Shown: positions 24,101-36,566, numbered from the stretch's first letter. The stretch is 64,000 bases of DNA from Siphonodentalium dalli (GCA_032622095.1 CP136066.1:98353319-98417318), one strand, 5' to 3'. Notes: a model not told the origin generated them from the letters alone. Program-made: numbers and translations.

Positions 24101-26400
24101 CGACGCTTAATACAGTAAGCCTTCTAACGCCCACCCGACGCTTAATACAGTACGCCTTCTAACGCCCCCGCCCGACGCTTAATACAGTAAGCCTTCTAAC
24201 GCCCACCGACGCTTAATACAGTAAGCCTTCTAACGCCCCCACCGACGCTTAATACAGTAAGCCTTCTAACGCCCACCCGACGCTTAATACAGTAAGCCTT
24301 CTAACGCCCCCGCCCGACGCTTAATAAAGTAAGCCTTCTAACGCCCACCCCGACGCTTAATACAGTAAGCCTTCTAACGCCCCCACCCGACGCTGAATAA
24401 AGTAAGCCTTCTAACACCCCCCCGACGCTTAATAAAGTAAGCCTTCTAACGCCCACCCCAGACGCTTAATACAGTAAGTCTTCTAACGCCCCCCACCCGA
24501 CGCTGAATAAAGTAAGCCTTCTAACGCCCCACCCCGACGCTTAATAAAGTAAGCCTTCTAACGCCCATCCCGACGCTTAATACAGTAAGCCTTCTAACGC
24601 CCCCACCCCCGACGCTGAATACAGTAAGCCTTCTAACGCCCCCGCCCGACGCTTAATAAAGTAAGCCTTCTAACGCCCACCCCCGACGCTTAATAAAGTA
24701 AGCCTTCTAACGCCCAACCCGACGCTTAATACAGTAAGCCTTCTAACGCCCCCACCCCCCCGCCCGACGCTTAATAAAGTAAGCCTTCTAACGCCCACCC
24801 CGACGCTTAATACAGTAAGCCTTCTAACGCCCACCCGACGCTTAATACAGTAAGCCTTCTAACGCCCCCGCACGACGCTTAATAAAGTAAGCCTTCTAAT
24901 GCCCACCCCGACGCTTAATACAGTAAGCCTTCTAACGCCCCCACCCGACGCTGAATAAAGTAAGCCTTCTAACACCCCCCCCGACGCTTAATAAAGTAAG
25001 CCTTCTAACGCCCACCCCGACGCTTAATACAGTAAGCCTTCTAACGCCCACCCGACGCTTAATACAGTACGCCTTCTAACGCCCCCGCCCGACGCTTAAT
25101 ACAGTAAGCCTTCTAACGCCCACCGACGCTTAATACAGTAAGCCTTCTAACGCCCCCACCGACGCTTAATAACGCCCCCACCGACGCTTAATACAGTAAG
25201 CCTTCTAACGCCCACCCGACGCTTAATAAAGTAAGCCTTCTAACGCCCCCCCCGACGCTTAATACAGTAAGCCTTCTAACGCGGAACCCCCCGACGATGC
25301 ATAAAGTAAGCCTTCTAACGCCCCCTCCCCGACGCTTAATAAAGTAAGCCTTCTAACGCCCCCCCCCCCCCCCCCGACGCTTAATAAAGAAAGCCTTCTA
25401 ACGCCAACACCCCGACGCTTAATAAAGTAAGCCTTCTAACGCCCCACCCCCGACGCTTAATAAAGTAAGCCTTCTAACGCGGGCCCCTCCGACGCTTAAT
25501 AAAGTAAGCCTTCTAACGTCCCCCCCCCGACGCTTAATAAAGTAAGCCTTCTAACGCCCCCCCCCCCTACGCTTAATAAAGTAAGCCTTCTAACGCCCCC
25601 CCCCCCGACACTGAATACATTAAGCCTTCTAACGCACCCCCCCCGACGCTGAATAAAGTAAGCCTTCTAACGCCCCCCCCCCCGACGCTGAATAAAGTAA
25701 TCCTTCTAACGCGGAACCCCCGACGATGCATAAAGTAAGCATTCTAACGCCCCCCCCCCCGACACTGAATACATTAAGCCTTCTAACGCTCCCCCGACGC
25801 TTAATAAAGTAAGCCTTCTAACGCGGGCCCCTCCGACGCTGAATAAAGTAAGCCTCTGAACGCGGCCCCCGACGCTGAATAAAGTATGCCTTCTAACACC
25901 CCCCCCCCCCCGACGCTTAATAAAGTAAGCTTCCTAACGCCCCTCCCCCGACGCTTAATAAAGTAAGCCTTCTAACGCACCCCGACGCTGAATAAAGTAA
26001 GCCTTCTAACGCCCACCCCCCGACGCTTAATAAAGTAAGCATTCTAACGCCCCCACCCGACGCTGCATAAAGTAAGCCTTCTAACGCCCCCCACCGACGC
26101 TGCATAAAGTAGGCCTTCTAACGCCCCCCCCCGACGCTTAATAAAGTATGCCTTCTAACGCCCCCCCCGACGCTTAATACAGTAAGCCTTCTAACGCCCC
26201 CCCCCCCCCCGACGCTTAATAAAGTAAGCCTTCTAACGCGGGCCCATCCGACGCTGAATAAAGTATGCATTCTAACGAGCCCCCCCGTCGACGCTGCATA
26301 ATGTAAGCCTTCTAACACCCCCCCCCCCGTTAACAAAATAAGCCTTCTAACGCCTCCCCCGACGCTTAATAAAGTAAGCCTTCTAACGCGACCCATCCCC
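21149..26400 (+). repeat. Higher-order type B blocks, copies 2 and 3
   Basis: Copy 2 follows copy 1 monomer for monomer to the CGGAACCCCC pair at 22,771/23,197. Copy 3 restarts inside the block, without the GCAGAATAATG leader, and has its pair at 25,282/25,712. Copy 3 adds an end segment with CGAGCCCCCC and a GTCGACGCTGCATAATG unit near 26,276-26,300. A truncated monomer (CTTAATAACGCC) lies near 25,165. Confidence 0.7.
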
Positions 26401-28639
26401 ACGACGCTGAATAAAGTAAGCCTACTAACACGCCCCCCCCCCCCAACGCTGAATAAAGTAAGCCTTCTAACGCCCCCCCAACGCTGAATAAAATAAGCCT
26501 TCTAACCCCCCCCCCCCAACGCTGAATAAAGTAAGCCTTCTAACGCCCCCCCCCCAACGCTGAATAAAGTAAGCCTACTAACGCCCCCCCCAACGCTGAA
26601 TAAAGTAAGCCTACTAACGCCCCCCCCAACGCTGAATAAAGTAAGCCTTCTAACGCGCCCCCCAACGCTGAATAAAGTAAGCCTTCTAACGCCCACCCCC
26701 CCCCCAACGCTGAATAAAGTAAGCCTACTAACGCCCCCCCCCAACGCTGAATAAAGTAAGCCTACTGACGCCCCCACTCCCAACGCTGAATAAAGTAAGC
26801 CTACTAACGCCCCCCCCAACGCTGAATAAAGTAAGCCTACTAACGCCCCCGCCCCCCCAACGCTGAATAAAGTAAGCCTTCTAACGCCCCCCCCCCGACG
26901 ATGAATAAAGTAAGCGTTCTAACGCCCCCCCCGACGCTGAATAAAGAAAGCCTTCTAACACGCCCCCCCCCCCAACGCTGAATAAAGTAAGCCTTCTAAC
27001 GCCCCCCCAACGCTGAATAAAGTAAGCCTTCTAACGCCTCCCCCCGACGCTGAATAAAGTAAGCCTTCTAACACCCCCCCCCCCAACGCTGAATAAAGTA
27101 AGCCTTCTAACATGCCCCCCCAACGCTGAATAAATTAAGCCTACTAACGCCCCCCCCCAACGCTGAATAAAGTAAGCCTTCTAACGCCCCCCCCCCCCCA
27201 ACGCTGAATAAAGTAAGCCTTCTAACGCCCCCCCAACGCTGAATAAAGTAAGCCTTCTAACACGCCCCCCCCAACGCTGAATAAAGTAAGCCTTCTAACA
27301 CGCCCCCCCCCCAACGATGAATAAAGTAAGCCTTCTAACGCCCCCCCCCCGACGCTGAATAAAGTAAGCCTTCTAACACGCCTCCCCAACGCTGAATAAA
27401 GTAAGCCTTCTAACACGCCCCCCCAACGCTGAATAAATTAAGCCTACTAACGCCCCCCCCAATGCTGAATAAAGTAAGCCTTCTAACACGCCCCCCCCCA
27501 ACGCTGAATAAAGTGAGCATTCTAACGCCCCCCCCCCCCCCCCCGACGCTGAATAAAGTAAGCCTTCTAACGCCCCCTCCGACGCTGAATAAAGTAAGCC
27601 TTCTAACACGCCCCCCCCCCAACGTTGAATAAAGTAAGCCTTCTGACGCCCCCCCCCGACGCTGAATAAAGTAAGCCTTCTAACGCCCGCCACCCCCAAC
27701 GCTGAATAAAGTAAGCCTTCTAACGCCCCCCCCCGACGCTGAATAAAGTAAGCCTTCTAACACGCCCCCCCGACGCTGAATAAAGTAAGCCTTCAAACGC
27801 CCCCCCCCCCGACGCTGAATAAAGTAAGCCTTCTAACGCCCCCCCCGACGCTGAATAAAGTAAGCCTTCTAACGCCCCCCCCCCCCCGACGCTGAATAAA
27901 GTAAGCCTTCTAACGCCCCCCCCCAACGCTGAATAAAGTAAGCCTGCTAACGCCCCCCCAACGCTTAATAAAGTAAGCCTTCTAACGCCCCCCCCCCCCA
28001 ACGCTGAATAAAGTAAGCCTACTAACGCCCCCCCCAACGCTGAATAAAGTAAGCCTACTAACGCCCCCACCCAATGCTGAATAAAGTAAGCCTTCTAACG
28101 CCCCCCCCCCCCCGACGCTGAATAAAGTAAGCCTTCTAACGCCCCCCCCCCCGACGCTGAATAAAGTAAGCCTTCTAACGCCCCCCCAACGCTGAATAAA
28201 GTAAGCCTGCTAACGCCCCCCCCCAACGCTTAATAAAGTAAGCCTTCTAACGCCCCCCCCCCAACGCTGAATAAAGTAAGCCTACTAACGCCCCCCCAAC
28301 GCTGAATAAAGTAAGCCTACTAACGCCCCCACCCAACGCTGAATAAAGTAAGCCTTCTAACGCCCCCCCCCCCGACGCTGAATAAAGTAAGCCTTCTAAC
28401 GCCCCCCCCCCCCGACGCTGAATAAAGTAAGCCTTCTAACACGCCCCCCCAACGCTGAATAAATTAAGCCTACTAACGCCCCCCCCAACGCTGAATAAAG
28501 TAAGCCTTCTAACGCCCCCCCCCCCCCGACGCTGAATAAAGTAAGCCATCTAACACGCCCCCCCCCAACGCTGAATAAAGTAAGCATACTAACGCCCCCC
28601 CCAACGCTGAATACAGTAAGCCTTCTAACGCCCCCCCCC

Positions 28640-31600
28640 CAACGCAGAATAATGTAAGCCTACTAACGCCCCCCCCAACGCTGAATACAGTAAGCCTTCT
28701 AACGCCCCCTCGACGCTTAATAAAGTAAGCTTTCTAACGCCCCCTCGACGCTTAATAAAGTAAGCCTTATAACGCCCCCACCCGACGCTTAATACAGTAA
28801 GCCTTCTAACGCCCCCTCGACGCTTAATAAAGTAAGCCTTCTAACGCCCCCCCCCCGACGCTTAATAAAGTAAGCCTTCTAACGCCCCACCCCGACGCTT
28901 AATAAAGTAAGCCTTCTAACGCCCCCCCCCCCGACGCTGAATAAAGTAAGCCTTATAACGCCCCCCCCCCCCCCCACGCTTAATAAAGTAAGCCTTCTAA
29001 CGCCCCCACCCCGACGCTGAATAAAGTAAGCATTCTAACGCCCACCCCGACGCTTAATAAAGTAAGCCTTCTAACGCCCCCCCCGACGCTTAATAAAGTA
29101 AGCTTCCTAACACCCCTCCCCCCGACGCTTAATAAAGTAAGCCTTCTAACGCCCCCCCCCCCCGACGCTTAATAAAGTAAGCCTTCTAACGCCCACCCCG
29201 ACGCTTAATACAGTAAGCCTTCTAACGCCCCCACCCCCGCCCGACGCTTAATAAAGCCTTCTAATGCCCACCCCGACGCTTAATACAGTAAGCCTTCTAA
29301 CGCCACCACCCCGGCCCGACGCTTAATAAAGTAAGCCTTCTAACGCCCACCCCGACGCTTAATACAGTAAGTCTTCTAACGCCCCCACCCGACGCTGAAT
29401 AAAGTAAGCCTTCTAAAGCCCACCCGACGCTTAATAAAGTAAGCCTTCTAACGCCCACCCCGACGCTTAATACAGTAAGCCTTCCAACGCCCCCACCCCC
29501 CGACGCTGAATACAGTAAGCCTTCTAACGCCCCCGCCCAACGCTTAATAAAGTAAGCCTTCTAACGCCCACCCCGACGCTTAATACAGTAAGCCTTCTAA
29601 CGCCCCCCACCCCGCCCGACGCTTAATAAAGTAAGCCTTCAAACGCCCACCCCGACGCTTAATACAGTAAGCCTTCTAACGCCCACCCGACGCTTAATAC
29701 AGTAAGCCTTCTAACGCCCCCGCCCGACGCTTAATAAAGTAAGCCTTCTAACGCCCACCCCGACGCTTAATACAGTAAGCCTTCTAACGCCCCCACCCGA
29801 CGCTGAATAAAGTAAGCCTTCTAACACCCCCCCGACGCTTAATAAAGTAAGCCTTCTAACGCCCACCCCGACGCTTAATACAGTAAGCCTTCTAACGCCC
29901 ACCCGACGCTTAATACAGTAAGCCTTCTAAAGCCCCCGCCCGACGCTTAATACAGTAAGCCTTCTAACGCCCACCCGACGCTTAATACAGTAAGCCTTCT
30001 AACGCCCCCACCCGACGCTTAATACAGTAAGCCTTCTAACGCCCACCGACGCTTAATACAGTAAGCATTCTAACGCCCCCGCCCGACGCTTTATAAAGTA
30101 AGCCTTCTAACGCCCACCCCGACGCTTAATACAGTAAGCCTTCTAACGCCCCCACCCGACGCTGAATAAAGTAAGCCTTCTAACACCCCCCCGACGCTTA
30201 ATAAAGTAAGCCTTCTAACGCCCACCCCGACGCTTAATACAGTAAGCCTTCTAACGCCCACCCGACGCTTAATAAAGTAAGCCTTCTAACGCCCCCCCCC
30301 CGACGCTTAATACAGTAAGCCTTCTAATGCGGAACCCCCCGACGATGCATAAAATAAGCCTTCTAACGCCCCCTCCCCGACGCTTAATAAAGTAAGCCTT
30401 CTAACACCCCCCCCCCCGACGCTTAATAAAGTAAGCCTTCTAACGCCAACACCCCGACGCTTAATAAAGTAAGCCTCTAACGCCCCACCCCCGACGCTTA
30501 ATAAAGTAAGCCTTCTAACGCGGGCCCCTCCGACGCTTAATAAAGTAAGCCTTCTAACCTCCCCCCGACGCTTAATAAAGTAAGCCTTCTAACGCCCCCC
30601 CCCCTACGCTTAATAAAGTAAGCCTTCTAACGCCCCCCCCCCCCCCGACACTGAATACATTAAGCCTTCTAACGCCCCCCCCCCCCGACGCTGAATAAAG
30701 TAAGCCTTATAACGCCCCCCCCCCCCGACGCTGAATAAAGTAATCCTTCTAACGCGGAACCCCCGACGATGCATAAAGTAAGCATTCTAACGCCCCCCCC
30801 CCCCCAACACTGAATACATTAAGCCTTCTAACGCTCCCCCGACGCTTAATAAAGTAAGCCTTCTAACGCGGGCCCCTCCGACGCTGAATAAAGTAAGCCT
30901 CTGAACGCGGCCCCCGACGCTGAATAAAGTATGCCTTCTAACACCCCCCCCCCCCCCCCGACGCTTAATAAAGTAAGCTTCCTAACGCCCCTCCCCCCGA
31001 CGCTTAATAAAGTAAGCCTTCTAACGCACCCCGACGCTGAATAAAGTAAGCCTTCTAACGCCCACCCCCCGACGCTTAATAAAGTAAGCATTCTAACGCC
31101 CCCACCCGACGCTGCATAAAGTAAGCCTTCTAACGCCCCCCACCCGACGCTGCATAAAGTAAGCCTTCTAACGCCCCCCCCCCGCCCCGACGCTTAATAA
31201 AGTAAGCCTTCTAACGCCCCCCCGACGCTTAATACAGTAAGCCTTCTAACGCCCCCCCCCGACGCTTAATAAAGTAAGCCTTCTAACGCGGGCCCATCCG
31301 ACGCTGAATAAAGTATGCATTCTAACGAGCCCCCCCCCCCCGTCGACGCTGCATAATGTAAGCCTTCTAACACCCCCCCCCCCGTCCGACTCTTAACAAA
31401 AAATAAGCCTTCTAACGCCTCCCCCGACGCTTAATAAAGTAAGCCTTCTAACGCGACCCATCCCCACGACGCTGCATAACGTAAACTTTCTAACGCCCCC
31501 CCCCCCCGACGCTTAATAAAGTAAGCCTTCTAACGCGGAACCCCCCTCCCCGACGCTTAATAAAGTAAGCCTTCTAACGCACCCCGACGCTTAATAAAGT

Positions 31601-31972
31601 AAGCCTTCTAACGCCCCCCCCCCCCGACGCTTAATAAAGTAAGCCTTCTAACGCCCCCACCCGACGCTTAATACAGTAAGCCTTCTAACGCCCCCGCCCC
31701 CCCGCCCGACGCTTAATAAAGTAAGCCTTCTAACGCCCCTACCCGACGCTTAATAAAGTAAGCCTTCTAACGCCCCCCCCCCCCGCCCGACGCTTAATAA
31801 AGTAAGCCTTCTAACGCCCCCCCCCGCCCGACGCTTAATAAAGTAAGCCTTCTAACGCCCCCACCCGACGCTTAATACAGTAAGCCTTCTAACGCCCCCC
31901 CCCCCCCGCCCGACGCTTAATAAAGTAAGCCTTCTAACGCCCCCACCCGACGCTTAATAAAGTAAGCCTTCT
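28640..31972 (+). repeat. Higher-order type B block, copy 4
   Basis: The block starts at GCAGAATAATG near 28,644, holds the CGGAAC pair at 30,330/30,755 and shares copy 3's CGAGCCCCCC end segment near 31,327, about 5.05 kb from copy 3. It ends at the array boundary, where the last unit runs into TTCTTCGGATATCC. Confidence 0.7.
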
Positions 31973-32097
31973 TCGGATATCCAGAATATGAAGAACCGGA
32001 ATTAATACAAACTCGCGCGATTCTCACAGGCGACATTGGCGACAATTTAAAAGTTCAGGGCGTATCCAACTTAGATATCAAATCAGGCGACATTTAA

Positions 32098-32587
32098 AGG
32101 CACGTGAGACCTTAGTTGTCGAAAATATTCATACTTGTTCCAATCACCGTAAACAGAACAACATTAAAACGCATACAGTTTCGTTCATATATACCATGAC
32201 CATCGCGTAAACAGCATGTTATCATAAAGACCTACTATATTTTACCTAAGCAAGAGCCTGATTGTATTACATAAGAGAGCACAATGCTACTGGCTAATCA
32301 CACAAATGGCATAAACGCTCTTTATTACTTCCATATCAGGAATTCACCAACAAAGAACGCTCTTTATGTTTACCACCATAATATAAACAAACACCAGAAA
32401 AGAAACTTTTGATGCTTTTGTTTACATAACAATGGTCAAACATATGACAATAACATACTGTTTATGCGATATTTCTTATTTGTGTACGGACAAAGTCTGT
32501 CTAAATTTTGATGTTCTTTCTGTTTGTGGCGGTTTTTGACGGGTGGAATATTTTCACAGGATACCCACCGCAAGGCCAACTGTACCT
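32098..32587 (+). mobile_element. TTAA-flanked MITE, family 1 copy A
   Basis: The segment begins AGGCACGTGAGACCTTAG right after TTAA (32,094-32,097) and ends near GGCCAACTGTACCT, followed by TCAA, a one-base-altered TTAA. It matches 59,834-60,314 in the same orientation over the whole length with small indels. The ends are short imperfect inverted repeats (AGGCACG and, read inward from the right, AGGTACG/AGGTACA). There is no coding capacity. About 125 bp (31,973-32,097) separates it from the minisatellite. Confidence 0.8.
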
Positions 32588-32944
32588 TCAACTGACACAT
32601 TCTCGGTAATAACAACGCTTAACCGTAGTGTAATGTTAGGCAAGGATTTGTTATCATCCAATAATGTATGCATCTATTTCGACCTACATACTTTCAGAGT
32701 AAACGGGACAATGTTTCATAAGAGTAATAGCGTATTTGTAGCCATCATACTCAGACTTGAAACACCATGCAATCTGGGCTCACACCATGCATATTCACCA
32801 ACGGTAAAAGGTTGTAACAAATTATATCATTCTGAATTTCTTAGTGTTAATCAAATTGAAAGAGGATTTTTAGCCAAAAACCCTGGAGTAGAAGTTTCAG
32901 AGACAGTTCTCAAAGCTCATAATGCTGAAATCCCAACTAATTAA
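32588..32944 (+). other. Orphan open frame beyond the MITE, unknown
   Basis: A plus-strand frame that begins inside the preceding MITE stays open to a TAA at 32,942, giving about 118 residues of unique sequence, including the run GFLAKNPGVEVSETVLKAHN. I recognise no domain and see no promoter or splice sites. Its start within a transposon argues against an intact gene, but a decayed exon is possible. Confidence 0.15.
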
Positions 32945-32956
32945 AAAAAATACATT

Positions 32957-33241
32957 TTATTTCTGACAAGCAGAGATCAGAGGAGACATGTATATTAAGG
33001 TCAAAATTACATGGAGCGATAAATTGTTCGTCTCCTTGCGTTCAAACCAACAATCCGTCATAAATTTTGTGAAATAAAATTTAGCAGTATAAATAAGAAT
33101 TTCGTTATTCATGAAATACTTAGAAGGAAAAACCCACAGTCCTTTTTCACAACCGAAAATGCAAACCACCCCCTCGAATGTGTTCATTTCCAAGCAACGG
33201 CTATACAAAACAGGGCCATGGTAAATGAAATGTCTGTGCAA
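32957..33241 (-). other. Unsupported minus-strand open frame
   Basis: A 94-residue frame includes NTFEGVVCIFGCEKGLWVFP. No splice sites, signal peptide or known motif support it. The following 33,250-33,400 holds two copies of a short motif (ATAATCGGTTC-A-ACCAATT-AGTTAATTTAA) spaced about 100 bp apart. Confidence 0.12.
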
Positions 33242-33683
33242 TTTAACAAGGGCATTATAAATAATCGGTTCAAGAGACCAATTCAGTTAATTTAACCATA
33301 CCTGATGCATGGGACATCGACATTTATATAAAATTTAACTGAGCAGTATAGAAATAATCGGTTCGAATAACCAATTGAGTTAATTTAAACTCCCACGCAA
33401 TCAAACCCTTAACTCGAACGAATAGTATAATTCAATAACAGTATACGGATCGCAAAGACAACTTACACGTCATTTCGAGTCGCACAATGCATGTTTCTAA
33501 CGTAAGGTCATACCAACAGATGAACTTTATTATTTACGCAGTGAGGATAATCGTTACCTCAATGGTTATGTATATTAACTGGCAGCAAACTCAAATTTAA
33601 AACATATATAGATGCTGTACATAATATACATCATACCATGGTCATACTCGCACGCGTAAGTGATGTATGGTAATCACTCATTG

Positions 33684-34683
33684 CAGGGATGTGGCTAGAG
33701 GGTCTCCGCTGGGGGGGTGTCCACCTTGGGAATTTCCAACTGCACCCCCCCCCCTTGAGTCGGAATCACACCAACTTTTTGCATAATTCCATTTGCACCC
33801 CCCCCCTTGTACCTCATGCTCAGGCCTAATTTCCTATATATTCATAAGCCAGCTACCGACAACAGACCAAGAAACACCGGGCCGACCATGGTTGTTTGAC
33901 CCGGTGTGAGAAAATTTTGAAAAGTTTATACAAGAAAATCGCAAATCCTAGCGTCTAGACTGGCTTTCCTAGTGTTGGAAATTTCAAACCTCATGCTCCC
34001 CTCAGGTTGGAAAATTCTTCAACTGATGACCATTTATGTCTACAAGTTTGACCAAATGTAGTAAAATATTGTTTTGCTAAACTAATTAGCAGTTTTGTAT
34101 TGGCCATGTGGATGGGGCAATGACACACCGGGCCGACCATGGTTCGGCCCGGGGTGCGAAAATTTTGAAATCTGAACAAGAAAATCGCAAAATCCTAACA
34201 TCTAGACTAGCCTCAAGCCTTCCTACTGTTGGAAATTTCAAACCCTACACCCCCACTTAGTTTGGAAAATTTCCAACTGATGACAATTCCAATGACAATG
34301 TTGACCAATTGTATGACAATATTGTTTTCTTAAATTAACTAGAAGTTTTTGACTGGCCACGGGGGAGGGACCAGGACACAAGCTTTCCAAGTGTTGGAAA
34401 TTTCCAACCTGTCACCCCCCTAAGGTTGGAAAATTTCCAACTGATGTCCATTTCTGTCAAAAATTTTGACAAAAAATAGGAACATATGCAAATATTGGTC
34501 GAAAAACAATAAATTCCCCCAATAAATTGTTTTATAATCAAACTACAAGAACATTTTCAACCTATTGTTGGTGTGAAATTTCGTTGTGGCAGGTATGAAA
34601 TTTCCAACTATTGAAAATATAGCTCTCTGCTGGGGGGGGGGTGAGACACCCCCCACACCCCCCCCCCTCTAGCCACATCCCTG
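33684..34683. mobile_element. hAT-like/foldback non-autonomous element, 1.0 kb
   Basis: The ends are exact inverted repeats of at least 19 bp: CAGGGATGTGGCTAGAGGG at 33,684 and its complement ending at 34,683. CAGGG termini are typical of hAT elements. The 10-bp word TCACTCATTG flanks the left end directly (33,674-33,683) and recurs 2 bp beyond the right end (34,686-34,695), consistent with an imperfect target duplication. Inside are three direct subrepeats of a TTGGAAATTTC-AACC ... GGTTGGAAAATT-CAACTGATG unit (about 33,975, 34,230 and 34,395), each following a GGCC-type spacer, plus C and G runs. No transposase remains. Confidence 0.7.
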
Positions 34684-34695
34684 CCTCACTCATTG

Positions 34696-35470
34696 TCTTG
34701 GTGATGTATGGTAATCACGCATTGTCTTGGTGATGACCATATATCGGCACTGACACACAACACAGGTCACAAATGATAACAAAGTCACAACCAAGATTTG
34801 CTGGTTGATAGTAAATGAAGATGACATACAATATTCGTATATAGGCAAGCCTTTATATTGTCAACGGCAGTCAACCTATTACCAAATATATGGACGCTAA
34901 CATTAGAACATAGCATAACTTCATGTGTAGGCAATACTAAATGTACTGATAAGACTGGAGATTTCATTGTAAATATATTTTTATTGAGTGAACAAAATGA
35001 CTTCTCAAACAGCCGCACCCAATCACCCATGCATATACGTACATGATAGATTCGCGATTGCCAAAGTTACATAATATGTTATGTACATACATAATAAATA
35101 ACAGTGTTGTATAGCTTAAAATCCACCGCAGTGATCTAAAACGCGTGACATGTTAAAGATAACATGCAATTGCAAATATAAGACATAGTTATGGACATCA
35201 ACAAAAGTAGAACTATTAGTGAGATGTTATAAATATTACAGAAGCGCATAAAATCACGAATCGAAAAAATAATTAAAAAGTTACTCGTAAATTGGAGGTG
35301 ATAGCATGCTAAAAAAAATAACAGCGAAAAAATGGGGTTAAATGGCGAACGGGAAACGTGCTAAATATGCAAATAGGAACGATACAAAGTAACAATAGTG
35401 TTAGTGTGTATAAGCCACACTCATTATTTCACCAATTGCTACGTACAAACTTACACCGATGGCATGCTTA
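34696..35470. other. Intergenic stretch with no recognised feature
   Basis: It begins with a short host duplication (GTGATGTATGGTAATCAC is also present left of the preceding element) and continues as AT-rich DNA. Overlapping open frames near 34,785-35,046 are short and unsupported. Confidence 0.35.
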
Positions 35471-35861
35471 TCTATTGACACACTAGCATACACAAGACAT
35501 TTAAAATGGAAAAAGCAAAAGCTTATTCAAAGCCACACCTATCGCAAACTGAATGTACATACAACACAAAGATTCAATTTAGATCAGTCATCAGTTATAT
35601 CTATTGACACACTAGCATACACAAGACACTTAAAATGGAAAAAGCAAAAGCTTATTCAAAGCCACACCTATCGCAAACTGAATGTACATACAACACAAAG
35701 ATTCAATTTAGATCAGTCATCAGTTATATCTATTGACACACTAGATTACACAAGACACTTAAAATGGAAAAAGCAAAATACACTTAAAATGGAAAAATCC
35801 ACACCTATCGCAAACTGAATGTACATACAACACAAAGATTCAATTTAGATCAGTCATTGAT
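35471..35861 (+). repeat. Tandem repeat, unit 129 bp, three copies
   Basis: TCTATTGACACACTAG starts at 35,471, 35,600 and 35,729, so the period is exactly 129 bp. The first two copies differ at only a few positions. The third has an internal rearrangement (an ACACTTAAAATGGAAAAA duplication and a deletion) before its shared end at 35,861. Because 129 is divisible by three, a frame stays open through the array; this is not evidence of a gene. Confidence 0.95.
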
Positions 35862-36560
35862 TCGAAGATAGGATACCAAATTTCATCAATTTTTTTTTTC
35901 CACAAATTCACATACATATAAAAAATGGCACTAACCTTGCTCATCTAAAATAAACCTGTGAATATTTTATCATATTCATTCATAATTCAAATGCACACAA
36001 TTACACGAGAATTAACAAATTACACGATAATTAACAAACTCAAATAATTACAAACAAGAAAACAAAAAGAATCGCACCGAAATTGTATGTGCTTTCTGAT
36101 TATTATAGTTTGCAAGTCATCCAATCAACAGTAACCGAAACATATATGCACAGCTTTGTGGCATGTAATATGACATGTTCGCAGCAGTATACGGATATAC
36201 GGTAAATTAAGAAATGAATGTCGTGGGTGTGTGTTATTTGGGGATACGGCGCTGTGGTAGTTGTGGTACATTTTATGTGACCCCAAAGACCACAGAGCCG
36301 TGTTCCCGGCGAATAACAAACACACCGGCTACAACATTTCTTATATCTATATAGCTTTTTGATGATTTATTCCCATATAATGCAGAGTGTATTCTTATTT
36401 ATTTTCACAAAATCTGCCGATAATTGGAGACTATCCCACGCATCACATTAAGTCAGCCCTGAAAACGAGTTCCATACTCTTAGCTATGATAACGTGATCG
36501 ATATAAACATGTTCCCAGCAGTACCTTTAAAAACAAAGCCGTATTCAGTAAGAATTAATA
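35862..36560. other. Intergenic stretch with no recognised feature
   Basis: AT-rich DNA with a T10 run at 35,890 and a TTACACGA(G/T)AATTAACAAA direct pair near 36,002-36,035. I found no supported exon or element. Confidence 0.35.
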
Positions 36561-36566
36561 TATGCA

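Larger units (their letters stand above)
13489..31972 (+). repeat. Poly-C minisatellite, array 2 with subtype blocks
   Basis: The same monomer and orientation as array 1 continue for 18.5 kb. Two subtypes alternate in blocks. Type A (AACGCTGAATAAAG with TACTAACG or TTCTAACG and pure C runs) dominates 13,489-18,200, 20,830-21,200 and 26,410-28,690. Type B (GACGCTTAATAAAG or GACGCTTAATACAG with CGCCCACCCC linkers) dominates 18,250-20,830, 21,210-26,400 and 28,690-31,972. Shared rare variants show block duplication: GCAGAATAATG at about 18,214, 21,152 and 28,644, and paired CGGAACCCCC units at 19,821/20,237, 22,771/23,197, 25,282/25,712 and 30,330/30,755. The array stops abruptly at 31,972. No gene is interpretable inside it. 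Confidence 0.97.

Noticed and set aside
10670..31091. Many minus-strand frames translating to RRLTLFSVGGG and EGLLYSALGGG repeats, resembling Gly-rich proteins
   Set aside because: They are translations of the minisatellite core and poly-G. They shift frame whenever the C-run length changes and have no start or context.
9623..31972. CRISPR-like array of regularly spaced repeats
   Set aside because: The spacers are variable poly-C runs, not unique sequence. There are no cas genes and the genome is eukaryotic.
33241..33400. tRNA-like GGTTCGA words
   Set aside because: No acceptor stem, D arm or anticodon arm can be drawn. The words belong to a short two-copy repeat.
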